Source: an uncultured Bacillota bacterium
GTDB lineage: Bacteria > Bacillota_I > Bacilli_A > RFN20 > CAG-631
Length of the DNA stretch: 26,431 nucleotides
Direction: 5' to 3'
NCBI GenBank assembly: GCA_902491575.1
Contig: CABUID010000021.1
Location: 1 to 26,431, forward strand
Shown here: positions 5,709-13,691 of the stretch, in pieces
How the letters are laid out: every line of letters starts with the position of its first letter
Position numbering within the stretch: position 1 is the stretch's first letter
Notes under the pieces: generated by a model
Seen by the model: only the letters and a program-made list of their open reading frames with translations
Database searches by the model: none
What the model was told of the DNA's origin: nothing
Program-made: the position numbers and the translations under genes

Positions 5709-7070
5709 TCAAAATTCAAATTCAATCTTAAACTTAGGATAGGATTTTATCGTCATCTTTCCATTTAATTGCAATAGTTGATAACGTATACTTTTTAATC
5801 CATTTCCCTCTATAATAGATGGTGTTCCCACACCATTATTCGCTATAACAATCGTATAATTCTCTTTATTATTTTTGATCACTACATGCACTATACTGGC
5901 CTTTCCATGTCGAACTGCATTCGTCGTACACTCACGGATTACCTTTAAAACAAAATCGGATTTTACTGCATCAAGAGGTAATTGTCCATCAATTTTTAAT
6001 TGTACATTTATAGTTGAGAAAGAACTTATTAATTGATGAAGTCTTTCAGAAGGCATGACTTGACCATTATTATACATATCCGATAACATCGATGAGATTA
6101 ATGCTTTAATCTGTTTAATATCCTCTCCTTTATTTTCAATAATATAGCAATGCAAAATAGATAATCTTTGACTCATCGTATCATGAAGATTACCTTTTAT
6201 TCGAAGTATTTCTTTTTCCTTCTCTATATTTTCGATTTCCATTACAGTTTTTTGTAAATCTTTTTGAATCAAATTTAATTTATTTTTAGTTTCTTCTAAT
6301 TCTTTAATCATTTTTTCTTCTTCAGTTACATCCATACATATAATTTGTGAATATTTTTTATGATTTGTATTTTTCTTAAATTGAAAGTTTAAAGAAAGTT
6401 GATCAACATTGATAATGATGGAATTTGAGGCTAAATGTCTTGTCGGTTTTTCTATATGGAAGAGTAAATAAAAAATTTGATTCACTTTTAAATGTTCTTT
6501 TATTTTTAATAAGCGAAAATACTCTTTCATTGATTTGTTAATAAAAATAATTTGTCCTCTTTGATTTGCAAAAACAATCCCATATTTTAATGTATCCAAA
6601 GCTTCTTTAATTAAATAAATACCCGACTCATTTTTGGAAACAAAAAACATATCAAAACTAGCAACAATTAAACGAATAAAGCAATACCAAACACTTACAA
6701 TATTAATAACTTCCCAAAAAAACAAAAAAGAAAAGAAAGGCAAATTCAGTATTAAAAAAACTAAATCTAAAATATAAATAAAAGTTTTCTTTTTTATAAT
6801 CATAAGGATATCCGTTATGATTGGTAAAATTAAAATGGAATTTAATAAATGGAAGGTCAATAAAGAAAACTGATCATAAAGTGGAATTCTCGTCATCGTT
6901 AAAAATAAGATGGAAATAAATAGGCTTATTAAATAACTTATATGTTTTATATCTCTACTTTTCGATATTATCTTAAAGACAATTAAAATCATCAAAATGA
7001 CCAAAATAATACTTAAAAGGACAAATAAAAACAGACGTAATAAAGTAGGTAAGTTATATATTTCTAGCAT
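5709..7070 (-). CDS. Membrane sensor histidine kinase, NarL/HisKA_3 type with PAS
   Basis: A 453-residue sensor kinase. About four membrane helices occupy residues 10-140. A PAS-like domain spans roughly 155-250 (YGIVFANQRGQIIFINKSM). A coiled coil (255-290) leads to the HisKA_3 box with phospho-acceptor His296 in NLHDTMSQRLS. The ATPase domain keeps the N-box (RECTTNAVRHG, Asn384), a G1-like NNGVG (411-415) and GNGLKSIRYQL, so the kinase looks active. The usual G1 aspartate is Asn. It starts inside the 3' end of the preceding gene (17-base overlap) with AAGGAGGG upstream, so translation is likely coupled. The expected partner is the divergent LuxR-type regulator at 8853. It ends in TGA, which shows that UGA is a stop here. 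Confidence 0.9.
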   Translation of the reverse strand: MLEIYNLPTLLRLFLFVLLSIILVILMILIVFKIISKSRDIKHISYLISLFISILFLTMTRIPLYDQFSLLTFHLLNSILILPIITDILMIIKKKTFIYILDLVFLILNLPFFSFLFFWEVINIVSVWYCFIRLIVASFDMFFVSKNESGIYLIKEALDTLKYGIVFANQRGQIIFINKSMKEYFRLLKIKEHLKVNQIFYLLFHIEKPTRHLASNSIIINVDQLSLNFQFKKNTNHKKYSQIICMDVTEEEKMIKELEETKNKLNLIQKDLQKTVMEIENIEKEKEILRIKGNLHDTMSQRLSILHCYIIENKGEDIKQIKALISSMLSDMYNNGQVMPSERLHQLISSFSTINVQLKIDGQLPLDAVKSDFVLKVIRECTTNAVRHGKASIVHVVIKNNKENYTIVIANNGVGTPSIIEGNGLKSIRYQLLQLNGKMTIKSYPKFKIEFEF

Positions 7071-8727
7071 TATTATTTCCCTCCTTAAGTATCATTAAAT
7101 ATTCATTTTTATTTTTCTTTAATGTAACAAAATAACCAAAGGCAATGATTTCAGAAGGAAAATCCTGTAGTTTATAAATTTTCTTTCCAACCTCAACACG
7201 AATGGTACATCGAATTTTATCTATATCGATTGTCACTAATACAGAACTTTTTTTGCCTGCAAATTGTTCTCCAACATATTCCATTAATTCATTAAATGCC
7301 AAAGCAAAATCAACCGGTACTTCATGATGCCCTTTTATAACATGACCAAAATAGTCAAAACCAACATTCTTAATATCACTACAAATGACGTTAAATATAA
7401 TTTCAAATTCATTACTGGCGATGGTTTTATTTGTTTTAGCTTGTAAAATTAATAAGCATTTTTGTTTTAAATAGCCAATTCTTAAACGAATTTTTCCAAG
7501 TATGTCCATTACATAAATTCTATTTGTATCATCTATGGTATCAGGTAATAAAGATACTAAAAAGTCTATTTCATTACTTTTTCTATAAATTGCCTTTTCA
7601 ATTTCATTAAATAATTCGTTACGTGTTTTAATTCGAGCTTGTTCCTCATCAATATCTTTCCGCTTTAATAAAATTTTGTTTCCTTGAATTAATTTTTCTA
7701 TATTTTTATTTAATTTATGATTTAATCCATTTATTTTTGAAATATCTTCTTCAATAATAACGCGCCCGTTAGTAATGGCATTTTCGATAAAAATTTTATT
7801 GTCATCATTTTTATTCTGATAGGATTCCTCATCAAAAAGAAAAGATGTATAGGTAAATGAATGATTGTCATTTTCAATTTTTAAAGGAAGCATACAATCA
7901 TTGAAATTTCTCAAATATTGACCATTATTTTGAATTAATCCGTTATGCAACAATACTTCAAAAAATAGAATAAATAATAAGTTATAAACTAAAGGTGCAT
8001 CGCTAATAAACATTGTATTGATTATAAAAGGAACTTTGCTAACATATAAAAAAGAATAACCAATTAGCAAAAATAAAACAAAAGTTGGTTGTAATAATTG
8101 TATAAAATTATTTCTTTTTATTGTTTTAATGATAAATATCATATTTGTGATAAATAATAAAAACAATGCATAAAATACAATAAAAAAATAAAGAGGTCTT
8201 TCTATGGCATTATCAATGGTTTTTTCTTGACCATCTGGAAATAAAAAAACCCATTCGTGCAAATCATTTGTGATAACCAACAGAAAGAAAATAAAAGAAA
8301 TACATCCTAAAAATAGATATAAAATTATTCTACTTTTCCGTTTATAAACAAATATTTCATTACACATAATAAAGAAAAAGTATGGTATAAATAATAAAGG
8401 TAAATAATAAAAATAGTGTCCATAACGAGGAATGGTTACACCATTTGAAATCCAAGTTATATATTCACTAAATAGCAAAGTCACACATAAAAAAAAGATA
8501 ACAAAAGATAATACTTTGCTATTATGCTCAGCAATGCGAAATAATGTAAAAGCATAATAAATAACAAATAAAAAAAGGAAAGGATAAGAAAGCATATAAT
8601 AAATACTTCCTTTGATTTCACTTTTCGCATCTAAAGTAAAGCACAAAAAAACAATTATCGTAAAAAGTAACGTCACTGCTATGCAAGACCATAATTTAAT
8701 TACTTTTAATTTTTTTTCCATAACCAT
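7054..8727 (-). CDS. Multi-TM sensor protein with degenerate kinase-like C-terminus
   Basis: A 557-residue protein. Seven or eight membrane helices fill residues 10-265, like the 7TM N-terminal domain of some Bacillota histidine kinases. The cytosolic part (265-557) begins with a helical or coiled region (KINGLNHKLNKNIEKLIQ) and a dimerisation-like helix pair (RNELFNEIEKAIYRKSNEID) with no acceptor His in a recognisable box. It ends in a fold that resembles the beginning of an HATPase (VPVDFALAFNELMEYVGEQF). The N-box Asn is absent and no G1 or G2 glycine loops follow. I read it as a pseudokinase or ligand-sensing partner of the true kinase encoded by the overlapping next gene. Start ATG at 8727 has GAGG four bases upstream; a second ATG two codons later is possible. 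An extended -10 promoter lies just before it. Confidence 0.75.
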   Translation of the reverse strand: MVMEKKLKVIKLWSCIAVTLLFTIIVFLCFTLDAKSEIKGSIYYMLSYPFLFLFVIYYAFTLFRIAEHNSKVLSFVIFFLCVTLLFSEYITWISNGVTIPRYGHYFYYLPLLFIPYFFFIMCNEIFVYKRKSRIILYLFLGCISFIFFLLVITNDLHEWVFLFPDGQEKTIDNAIERPLYFFIVFYALFLLFITNMIFIIKTIKRNNFIQLLQPTFVLFLLIGYSFLYVSKVPFIINTMFISDAPLVYNLLFILFFEVLLHNGLIQNNGQYLRNFNDCMLPLKIENDNHSFTYTSFLFDEESYQNKNDDNKIFIENAITNGRVIIEEDISKINGLNHKLNKNIEKLIQGNKILLKRKDIDEEQARIKTRNELFNEIEKAIYRKSNEIDFLVSLLPDTIDDTNRIYVMDILGKIRLRIGYLKQKCLLILQAKTNKTIASNEFEIIFNVICSDIKNVGFDYFGHVIKGHHEVPVDFALAFNELMEYVGEQFAGKKSSVLVTIDIDKIRCTIRVEVGKKIYKLQDFPSEIIAFGYFVTLKKNKNEYLMILKEGNNNARNI

Positions 8728-8741
8728 TCGACCTCAAAATA

Positions 8742-8769
8742 ATTATAGCACAATTTTTTTAAATTCAAA
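8742..8769 (-). promoter_or_regulatory. Extended -10 promoter of the sensor operon
   Basis: On the minus strand TGCTATAAT (8750-8742) is a perfect extended -10. TTTGAA (8769-8764) lies 16 bases upstream as a weak -35. The leader to the first ATG is short, about 8-10 bases after the expected transcription start. Confidence 0.6.
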
Positions 8770-8791
8770 GATAGTAGAAATCTTATATTAA

Positions 8792-8840
8792 ACTTAAATT
8801 GTTTGATTTTTTAATAATTTTAAGTATACTTAAATTGGAG
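8792..8840 (+). promoter_or_regulatory. Response-regulator promoter with palindrome and direct repeat
   Basis: A candidate sigma-A promoter has TTGATT (8803-8808) and TATACT (8825-8830) 16 bases apart. A perfect 16-bp palindrome with half-site TTTAAGTA occupies 8819-8834, covering the -10. ACTTAAATTG appears twice, at 8792-8801 and 8828-8837, bracketing the promoter. Such paired sites suit a LuxR-type regulator controlling its own gene and perhaps the divergent sensor operon. The regulatory role is inferred. Confidence 0.5.
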
Positions 8841-8852
8841 TGTGACTTGAAA

Positions 8853-9461
8853 ATGATAAAAATATTAATTGTCGAAGATCAAAAAATATTGTTGGATGGA
8901 TTAACGAATACCTTATCGATGATTGAAGACTTTAAAGTCATAGGGAAATTAACCGATATTAGTAAAGCTTATGAATTCATACAAAAAAATCCAACTGATA
9001 TTTTATTGACAGATATTTGTACTGAAAATAATAATAATTCGTTAAATTTCATAGCAACAATCAAAAAAGATTTTGAAAATATAAAAATTATTGTCATGAC
9101 TGGATTACCAGAAATTTCTTTTACTGAAAAGGCAAGAAACAATGGTGCTGATTCATTTGTTTATAAAAATATATCCTTAGATGAAATGCAATCGATTATT
9201 CGTAGCACATATAGTGGATATCACATTTTCCCAGAAATTTCAAAAACAGAAAATACATTTGCTGATTTAAGCAAACAAGAATTAAAAGTTTTAAGATTAT
9301 TTTGTGAAGGATATGATCGTACTGAAATTGCAGAAAAATTGTCTATTTCAGAAAATAGTGTTAAATTTCATATTAAAAATATGCTGGAAAAAACACAATT
9401 TCCATCTATGTCACGCTTAGCTATTTATGCTATTTCGAATCATTTGATTATTTTAGATTAA
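8853..9461 (+). CDS. LuxR/NarL-family response regulator
   Basis: From ATG 8853 the protein has 202 residues. The receiver domain (1-120) keeps Glu8/Asp9, phospho-acceptor Asp54 (LLTDI), Thr83 (MTG) and Lys105 (VYKN). The LuxR-type HTH (138-200) reads LSKQELKVLRLFCEGYDRTE, then IAEKLSISENSVKFHIKNML. An in-frame TTG at 8847 sits six bases after GGAG and could be the true start, adding two residues; the longer frame back to 8799 has no ribosome binding site. The gene is divergent from the sensor operon and is the natural target of the kinase at 5709-7070. A terminator follows immediately. Confidence 0.93.
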   Translation: MIKILIVEDQKILLDGLTNTLSMIEDFKVIGKLTDISKAYEFIQKNPTDILLTDICTENNNNSLNFIATIKKDFENIKIIVMTGLPEISFTEKARNNGADSFVYKNISLDEMQSIIRSTYSGYHIFPEISKTENTFADLSKQELKVLRLFCEGYDRTEIAEKLSISENSVKFHIKNMLEKTQFPSMSRLAIYAISNHLIILD

Positions 9462-9498
9462 AAGTAGTGTCTAGAAAACATCTAGATACTACTTTTTT
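9460..9498. terminator. Bidirectional terminator between convergent genes
   Basis: AAAAGTAGT...TCTAGA and TCTAGA...ACTACTTTTTT pair over about 15 bases with loop AAACA. T-runs follow in one direction and A-runs in the other. It starts on the response-regulator stop codon and contains the stop codon of the minus-strand 60-residue gene, so one hairpin serves both. Confidence 0.85.
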
Positions 9499-9671
9499 CT
9501 TTTAATGGCTAAATTATGCATATATTCTTTGAATTTACTAATATCTACATCATAAGCGATTAAAGATGGTTCTTCTTGTGGTCCAGTTTGGGACTCCACA
9601 AAAATGACATGAGGATTATTATCATCATTATATTTTTTTTTTAAATCTTCTAGATATAATTTATCTTTCAT
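9489..9671 (-). CDS. Small conserved-looking hypothetical protein (60 aa)
   Basis: I do not recognise this 60-residue protein. It is charged and soluble, with a helical N-terminus (KDKLYLEDLKKKYNDDNN), a beta-like middle (PHVIFVESQTGPQEEPSLIA) and a basic helical C-terminus (FKEYMHNLAIKRKK). No signal, membrane helix or Cys is present. The start has a modest GGTGAGA upstream. Its stop codon lies inside the shared terminator, and it is convergent with the response-regulator gene, which supports a real single gene. No function can be proposed. Confidence 0.6.
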   Translation of the reverse strand: MKDKLYLEDLKKKYNDDNNPHVIFVESQTGPQEEPSLIAYDVDISKFKEYMHNLAIKRKK

Positions 9672-9742
9672 CTTCTCACCACATACTTATTTTTTACAAA
9701 AATGTCTATAATTATTAAATATTTTTATTTATAAATTTGCCC

Positions 9743-9761
9743 ATTTCATTTATAATGAAAT
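9743..9761 (+). promoter_or_regulatory. Promoter -10 within an inverted repeat, head of GH2 operon
   Basis: ATTTCATT-TAT-AATGAAAT is a perfect 8-3-8 inverted repeat. The -10 TATAAT (9751-9756) lies in its centre; the -35 (TTTATA at 9728-9733, 17 bases upstream) is weak. AAAGGAGG and ATG 9782 follow. A repressor bound here would block the six-gene operon, as expected for sugar-induced genes. Confidence 0.55.
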
Positions 9762-9781
9762 AGCAAAGGAGGATTTTATCA

Positions 9782-11488
9782 ATGTTAAGTAAATATGTGA
9801 CTTTTTTTGATAAAGAATGTCCTTTAAAAGAATATCCCAGACCACAATTTGTTCGTGATAGTTATTTATCATTAAATGGCAAATGGGAATTTGAAATGAG
9901 TAATAATGAACAAATTCCTACTTCCTTTTCTAAAACGATTATCGTTCCTTATTGTGTTGAATCCATTTTATCCGATATTTGTGAAAAGGTTGAAGAAAAT
10001 ACTTGGTTATTTTATAGAAAAAAGTTTAATCTACCTAAAAATATGATAAATGACAAAATAATTTTACATTTTGGTGCTGTTGATCAATATTGTAAAGTGT
10101 ATGTCAATCAACATTTTGTTGGTGAACATCATCATGGTTATCTACCTTTTTCAATGGATATTAAGCCTTTTATAAATAAAAATGAAAACGAAATTATCGT
10201 TGTTGTAAAAGATGATTTGAATCATGATTATCCATATGGAAAACAAAGTCATCAAAATAAAGGAATTTGGTATACTCCCGTTTCCGGTATTTGGCAAAGC
10301 GTTTGGATGGAAGCTTTTAGTAATGATGCGATTGAACAAATAACCATTAAGCCAGACATCGATCAAAAAAGAGTAAGAGTTGTTGTTCAAACTCATTCCG
10401 AAGAAGTAAGTCTTAAAATTTATTTTCAAAATCAACTCATTGCTCAGCAAAATAGCAAAAATACGATTTTTGATATTTATATTGAAGATATGCATTTGTG
10501 GTCACCTGAAACGCCTTATTTATATGATTTAGTATTAAAAACAAAACACGATGAAGTAAGAAGTTATTTTGCAATGCGCAAATTTTCGATACAGAATAAT
10601 CATTTTTTATTAAATAATCAACTTTATTTTATCCATGGAGTACTCGATCAAGGTTATTTCCCAGATGGTATATATACCCCTGCTTCTTATAATGCTTATA
10701 AAGAAGACATTTTATCAATGAAAAATTTAGGATTTAACTGTTTAAGAAAACATATCAAAATAGAACCAATGATATACTATTATTATTGTGATATTTATGG
10801 ACTTATCGTACTTCAGGATATGGTCAATAATGGACCTTATTCTTTCGTTCTAGATAGTGCATTACCGATGATTGGATTAAAACAAAAAGCATTCCTTTTA
10901 AAAAAGCAAACTGCTACTCAAAAAGAAATATTTAAGAAAACGATGATAGAAACCATTGATTATTTTTATAATGTTCCATGTATTGGTTATTATACGATAT
11001 TTAATGAAGGATGGGGACAACATGAAAGCGACACTTATTATCGTTTAGCAAAAGAGATGGATGATAGTCGTATCATTGATTCTACTTCTGGATGGTTTAA
11101 AGAAAAAGAAAGTGATGTTGAAAGTCTTCATATTTATTTTAAGAAAATAAAAATTAAGAAGAATGATTTAACAAAGCCGATCATTATTAGTGAATTTGGT
11201 GGTTATGCTTTCAAAATCAAAAATCATGTTTATGATGAAAAAAGTGAATTTGGTTATAAAAAATTTGCTGATGCATCTTCTTACATGCAAGCCATTTATA
11301 AATTATATCAGCAAGAAATCATCCCTAACATCAAAAATGGTTTAGCAGGCTGTATTTATACCCAACTGAGTGATGTCGAAAACGAAATCAATGGACTTTT
11401 AACTTATGATCGCAAGATATGCAAAGTAGATAAAACATTAATGTTAGAGATTAAAAAAAGAATAAAAGAGGAATTTTATCATGAATAA
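9782..11488 (+). CDS. Glycoside hydrolase family 2 protein (beta-glycosidase)
   Basis: A 568-residue cytosolic beta-glycosidase of the GH2 clan, with no signal peptide. The N-terminal sugar-binding domain (about 15-180) carries LNGKWEFEM, YRKKF, LHFGAVDQYCKVYVN and NKGIWYTPVSGIWQSVW. An immunoglobulin-like domain (185-265) follows, then a TIM barrel (275-568). The likely acid/base is Glu409 in the NEGWGQ motif and the nucleophile is Glu471 in IISEFGG. It is shorter than LacZ and near the length of beta-glucuronidase-type members. The sugar cannot be told from sequence; the NEGWGQ subgroup is usually labelled only as GH2. It is the first gene of the operon, with an AAAGGAGG start, and its end overlaps the next gene by 8 bases. 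The aldose epimerase two genes on suits release of a beta-linked sugar. Confidence 0.9.
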   Translation: MLSKYVTFFDKECPLKEYPRPQFVRDSYLSLNGKWEFEMSNNEQIPTSFSKTIIVPYCVESILSDICEKVEENTWLFYRKKFNLPKNMINDKIILHFGAVDQYCKVYVNQHFVGEHHHGYLPFSMDIKPFINKNENEIIVVVKDDLNHDYPYGKQSHQNKGIWYTPVSGIWQSVWMEAFSNDAIEQITIKPDIDQKRVRVVVQTHSEEVSLKIYFQNQLIAQQNSKNTIFDIYIEDMHLWSPETPYLYDLVLKTKHDEVRSYFAMRKFSIQNNHFLLNNQLYFIHGVLDQGYFPDGIYTPASYNAYKEDILSMKNLGFNCLRKHIKIEPMIYYYYCDIYGLIVLQDMVNNGPYSFVLDSALPMIGLKQKAFLLKKQTATQKEIFKKTMIETIDYFYNVPCIGYYTIFNEGWGQHESDTYYRLAKEMDDSRIIDSTSGWFKEKESDVESLHIYFKKIKIKKNDLTKPIIISEFGGYAFKIKNHVYDEKSEFGYKKFADASSYMQAIYKLYQQEIIPNIKNGLAGCIYTQLSDVENEINGLLTYDRKICKVDKTLMLEIKKRIKEEFYHE

Positions 11489-12647
11489 TTTTGAATTTAT
11501 CAGTCCTACCAAAATCTATTTTGGAAAAGATTCACATAAAAATATAGGAACAATCATCCATGAGTATGGCTTTAAAAAAATTGCACTTATTTATGGTAAA
11601 GGTTCTATTAAAAAAATCGGTTTATATAATGATGTCATTTCTTCGCTAAAAGAAATGAATTTAGATTATTGTGAGATTTCTGGTGTTCAAGCTAATCCAA
11701 AACTTTCTTTTGTAAAAATGGCTATTGAAAAATTAAAAAATCAAAATATTGATTTTTTATTGGCTATTGGTGGAGGATCTGTCATCGATACAGCTAAATC
11801 CATTTCTCATGCTTTATATTACCATGGCAATCCGTTTGATTTTAATATGGGCATTGCTAAAAGTTCATCTGTGATTCCTGTGGGAGTTATTTTAACGATT
11901 TCAGCTGCGGGTAGTGAACTATCTAATTCTTGCGTGATAAGTAATGATGAAGTTATTCCTTTTATAAAAAAAGGATTTAATGCCGATAGTAATCGTCCTT
12001 TATTTGCTATATTGAATCCAGAACTTACCTACACTGTAAATACATTTCAAACAGGCTGTGGAATTGTCGATACATTAATGCATACCTTAGAACGTTATAT
12101 GAATGCTTTTGATTCTTGTATGCTTTCTGAACAATTTGCTCTTGCTTTAATCAAAAGTGTTTTACATTATGGTAAAATAGCCATTGAACAACCCGATAAT
12201 TACGAGGCGCGTGCAGAATTGATGTTAGCCTCTTCCTTATCACATAATGGTTTGACAGGTTTAGGGAAAAAACAATTAATGAGAGTCCATGGCTTAGAAC
12301 ACATTTTAAGTGGCTTTCATGATGAAGTTGCACATGGAGCTGGATTATCTATTTTATGGCCTGCTTGGTGTATGAAAGTCGTTAATCATCCTAAAGCCAA
12401 TGTATTACTTACTCAACTTGCGAAAGAAGTGTTTCATAAAGAAACAGCAATAGAAGGAATAAATGCTTTAAAACAATACTTTGAAGATATTTCCATGCCA
12501 ACTCGTTTATCACAATTAAATCTCCAAAAACCTTTAGATATCAAGGAAATGGCACTCGCCTATTCTTGTAATAAAAGTAAAATCATTGAGGACTTTATAC
12601 CACTTGGTTATGAAGAATTTATCGATATCTTTCATTTAGCGAGGTAA
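11481..12647 (+). CDS. Iron-containing alcohol dehydrogenase (BDH/YqhD-like)
   Basis: A 388-residue NAD(P)H-dependent oxidoreductase that would interconvert an aldehyde and an alcohol, for example butanal or a short-chain sugar aldehyde. The Rossmann part includes LLAIGGGSVIDTAKSI (GGGS at 97-100). The metal site is made by Asp197 and His201 (GIVDTLMHTLERY), His270 (RVHGLEH) and His285 (DEVAHGAGLSILWPAW). All ligands are present, so it should be active. It begins 8 bases inside the GH2 gene, with AGAGGA upstream, and ends 3 bases before the next ATG. In a sugar operon it may reduce a product aldehyde or regenerate NAD(P)+. Confidence 0.93.
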   Translation: MNNFEFISPTKIYFGKDSHKNIGTIIHEYGFKKIALIYGKGSIKKIGLYNDVISSLKEMNLDYCEISGVQANPKLSFVKMAIEKLKNQNIDFLLAIGGGSVIDTAKSISHALYYHGNPFDFNMGIAKSSSVIPVGVILTISAAGSELSNSCVISNDEVIPFIKKGFNADSNRPLFAILNPELTYTVNTFQTGCGIVDTLMHTLERYMNAFDSCMLSEQFALALIKSVLHYGKIAIEQPDNYEARAELMLASSLSHNGLTGLGKKQLMRVHGLEHILSGFHDEVAHGAGLSILWPAWCMKVVNHPKANVLLTQLAKEVFHKETAIEGINALKQYFEDISMPTRLSQLNLQKPLDIKEMALAYSCNKSKIIEDFIPLGYEEFIDIFHLAR

Positions 12648-12650
12648 ATT

Positions 12651-13679
12651 ATGCTCATTCAAAAAAAAGCAATGGAAAATGTTCATTTTATAACGCTTTA
12701 TAATCAAAAAGGAATGGTTTTAACATTATCTACTTTTGGCGCTTCTATTTATCAATTAGATTTCATTAATGATTCAAAAGTATTCGAATCAGTGATATTA
12801 ACGCCTTCTAAGTTATCTGATTTTTATGATAGTGACGGGTATTATGGAAAAACAATTGGACGTTTTTCTGGTCGAATAGATCATGCAAAATGTGAAATTC
12901 ATCACCTTTCTTATCAACTCGATAAAAACTGGAAAAATCAACATTCTCTTCATGGTGGTAAAAATGGATTATCTTTTCAAAATTTTACTTATCATGTCCA
13001 AAATCATACCGATTATGTAGATGTTTTCTTTGAATTAGTGGAAAAAGAAAATGATTTGCCTGGCAATGTTCAATATCAAATCATTTACCGAGTTTTTGAA
13101 AATCAAAATGACTTTACTATTTTTTTTAATGCAATATCCGACAAAGATACATTAGTTAACCTTACGAATCATACCTATTTTAATTTATCTGGGAATGCGA
13201 AAAAGACCATATTAGAGGAAAACTTACAACTATTTTGTAATCGTTATGTCCAAGTCAACGATGATTTAATTCCTACGAAAATAGAAACGGTAGACTCTAC
13301 AATGGATTTTCAAAAATCCCATCCAATTAAAAAGCATATCAACGATAAAAGTCTACTTTGTAGTGCTGCTAATGGTTATGATCATTGTTTTATAAAAAAA
13401 GATGAACAGCAGCCTTTAATAGCGATTTTAAAAGATGAAGATTCGAAAAGATCATTATCCATTGAAACTTCCTATCCCGCAGTTGTATGTTATACTTGCA
13501 ATTATCCCGCTAGTATTCCTTTCAATAATACTTCTTTAAAAATAAAAAAACATCATGCCATTTGTTTTGAGTGTCAATATATTCCAAATGGAGTTAATCT
13601 TAATGATACTACCATTGAAAAAGGCATTTTAAAAGCAAATGAAAAATATCATCATTACATTCATTATCATTTCAATTAG
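12651..13679 (+). CDS. Aldose 1-epimerase (mutarotase family)
   Basis: A 342-residue galactose-mutarotase-like protein that would interconvert alpha and beta anomers of a free sugar. The beta-sandwich family residues are present: HGG at 101-103, the general acid His174 in TNHTYFNLSG, Asp244 in GYDHCF and the general base Glu307 in ICFECQYIPNG. Length is normal for GalM. The start is three bases after the previous stop, with GAGG inside the preceding stop region, so translation is coupled. Its position after a GH2 glycosidase fits a path in which the released beta-sugar is epimerised before phosphorylation. No sugar kinase or transporter is in the window. Confidence 0.92.
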   Translation: MLIQKKAMENVHFITLYNQKGMVLTLSTFGASIYQLDFINDSKVFESVILTPSKLSDFYDSDGYYGKTIGRFSGRIDHAKCEIHHLSYQLDKNWKNQHSLHGGKNGLSFQNFTYHVQNHTDYVDVFFELVEKENDLPGNVQYQIIYRVFENQNDFTIFFNAISDKDTLVNLTNHTYFNLSGNAKKTILEENLQLFCNRYVQVNDDLIPTKIETVDSTMDFQKSHPIKKHINDKSLLCSAANGYDHCFIKKDEQQPLIAILKDEDSKRSLSIETSYPAVVCYTCNYPASIPFNNTSLKIKKHHAICFECQYIPNGVNLNDTTIEKGILKANEKYHHYIHYHFN

Positions 13680-13691
13680 GAGGAAAATTAT

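Noticed and set aside
10151..10495. 114-residue minus-strand open frame inside the GH2 gene
   Set aside because: The GH2 frame is clearly coding here; the antisense frame is low-complexity and has no start signal.
12151..12333. 60-residue minus-strand frame inside the alcohol dehydrogenase gene
   Set aside because: Shadow of a conserved coding region holding the metal-binding residues; no ribosome binding site.
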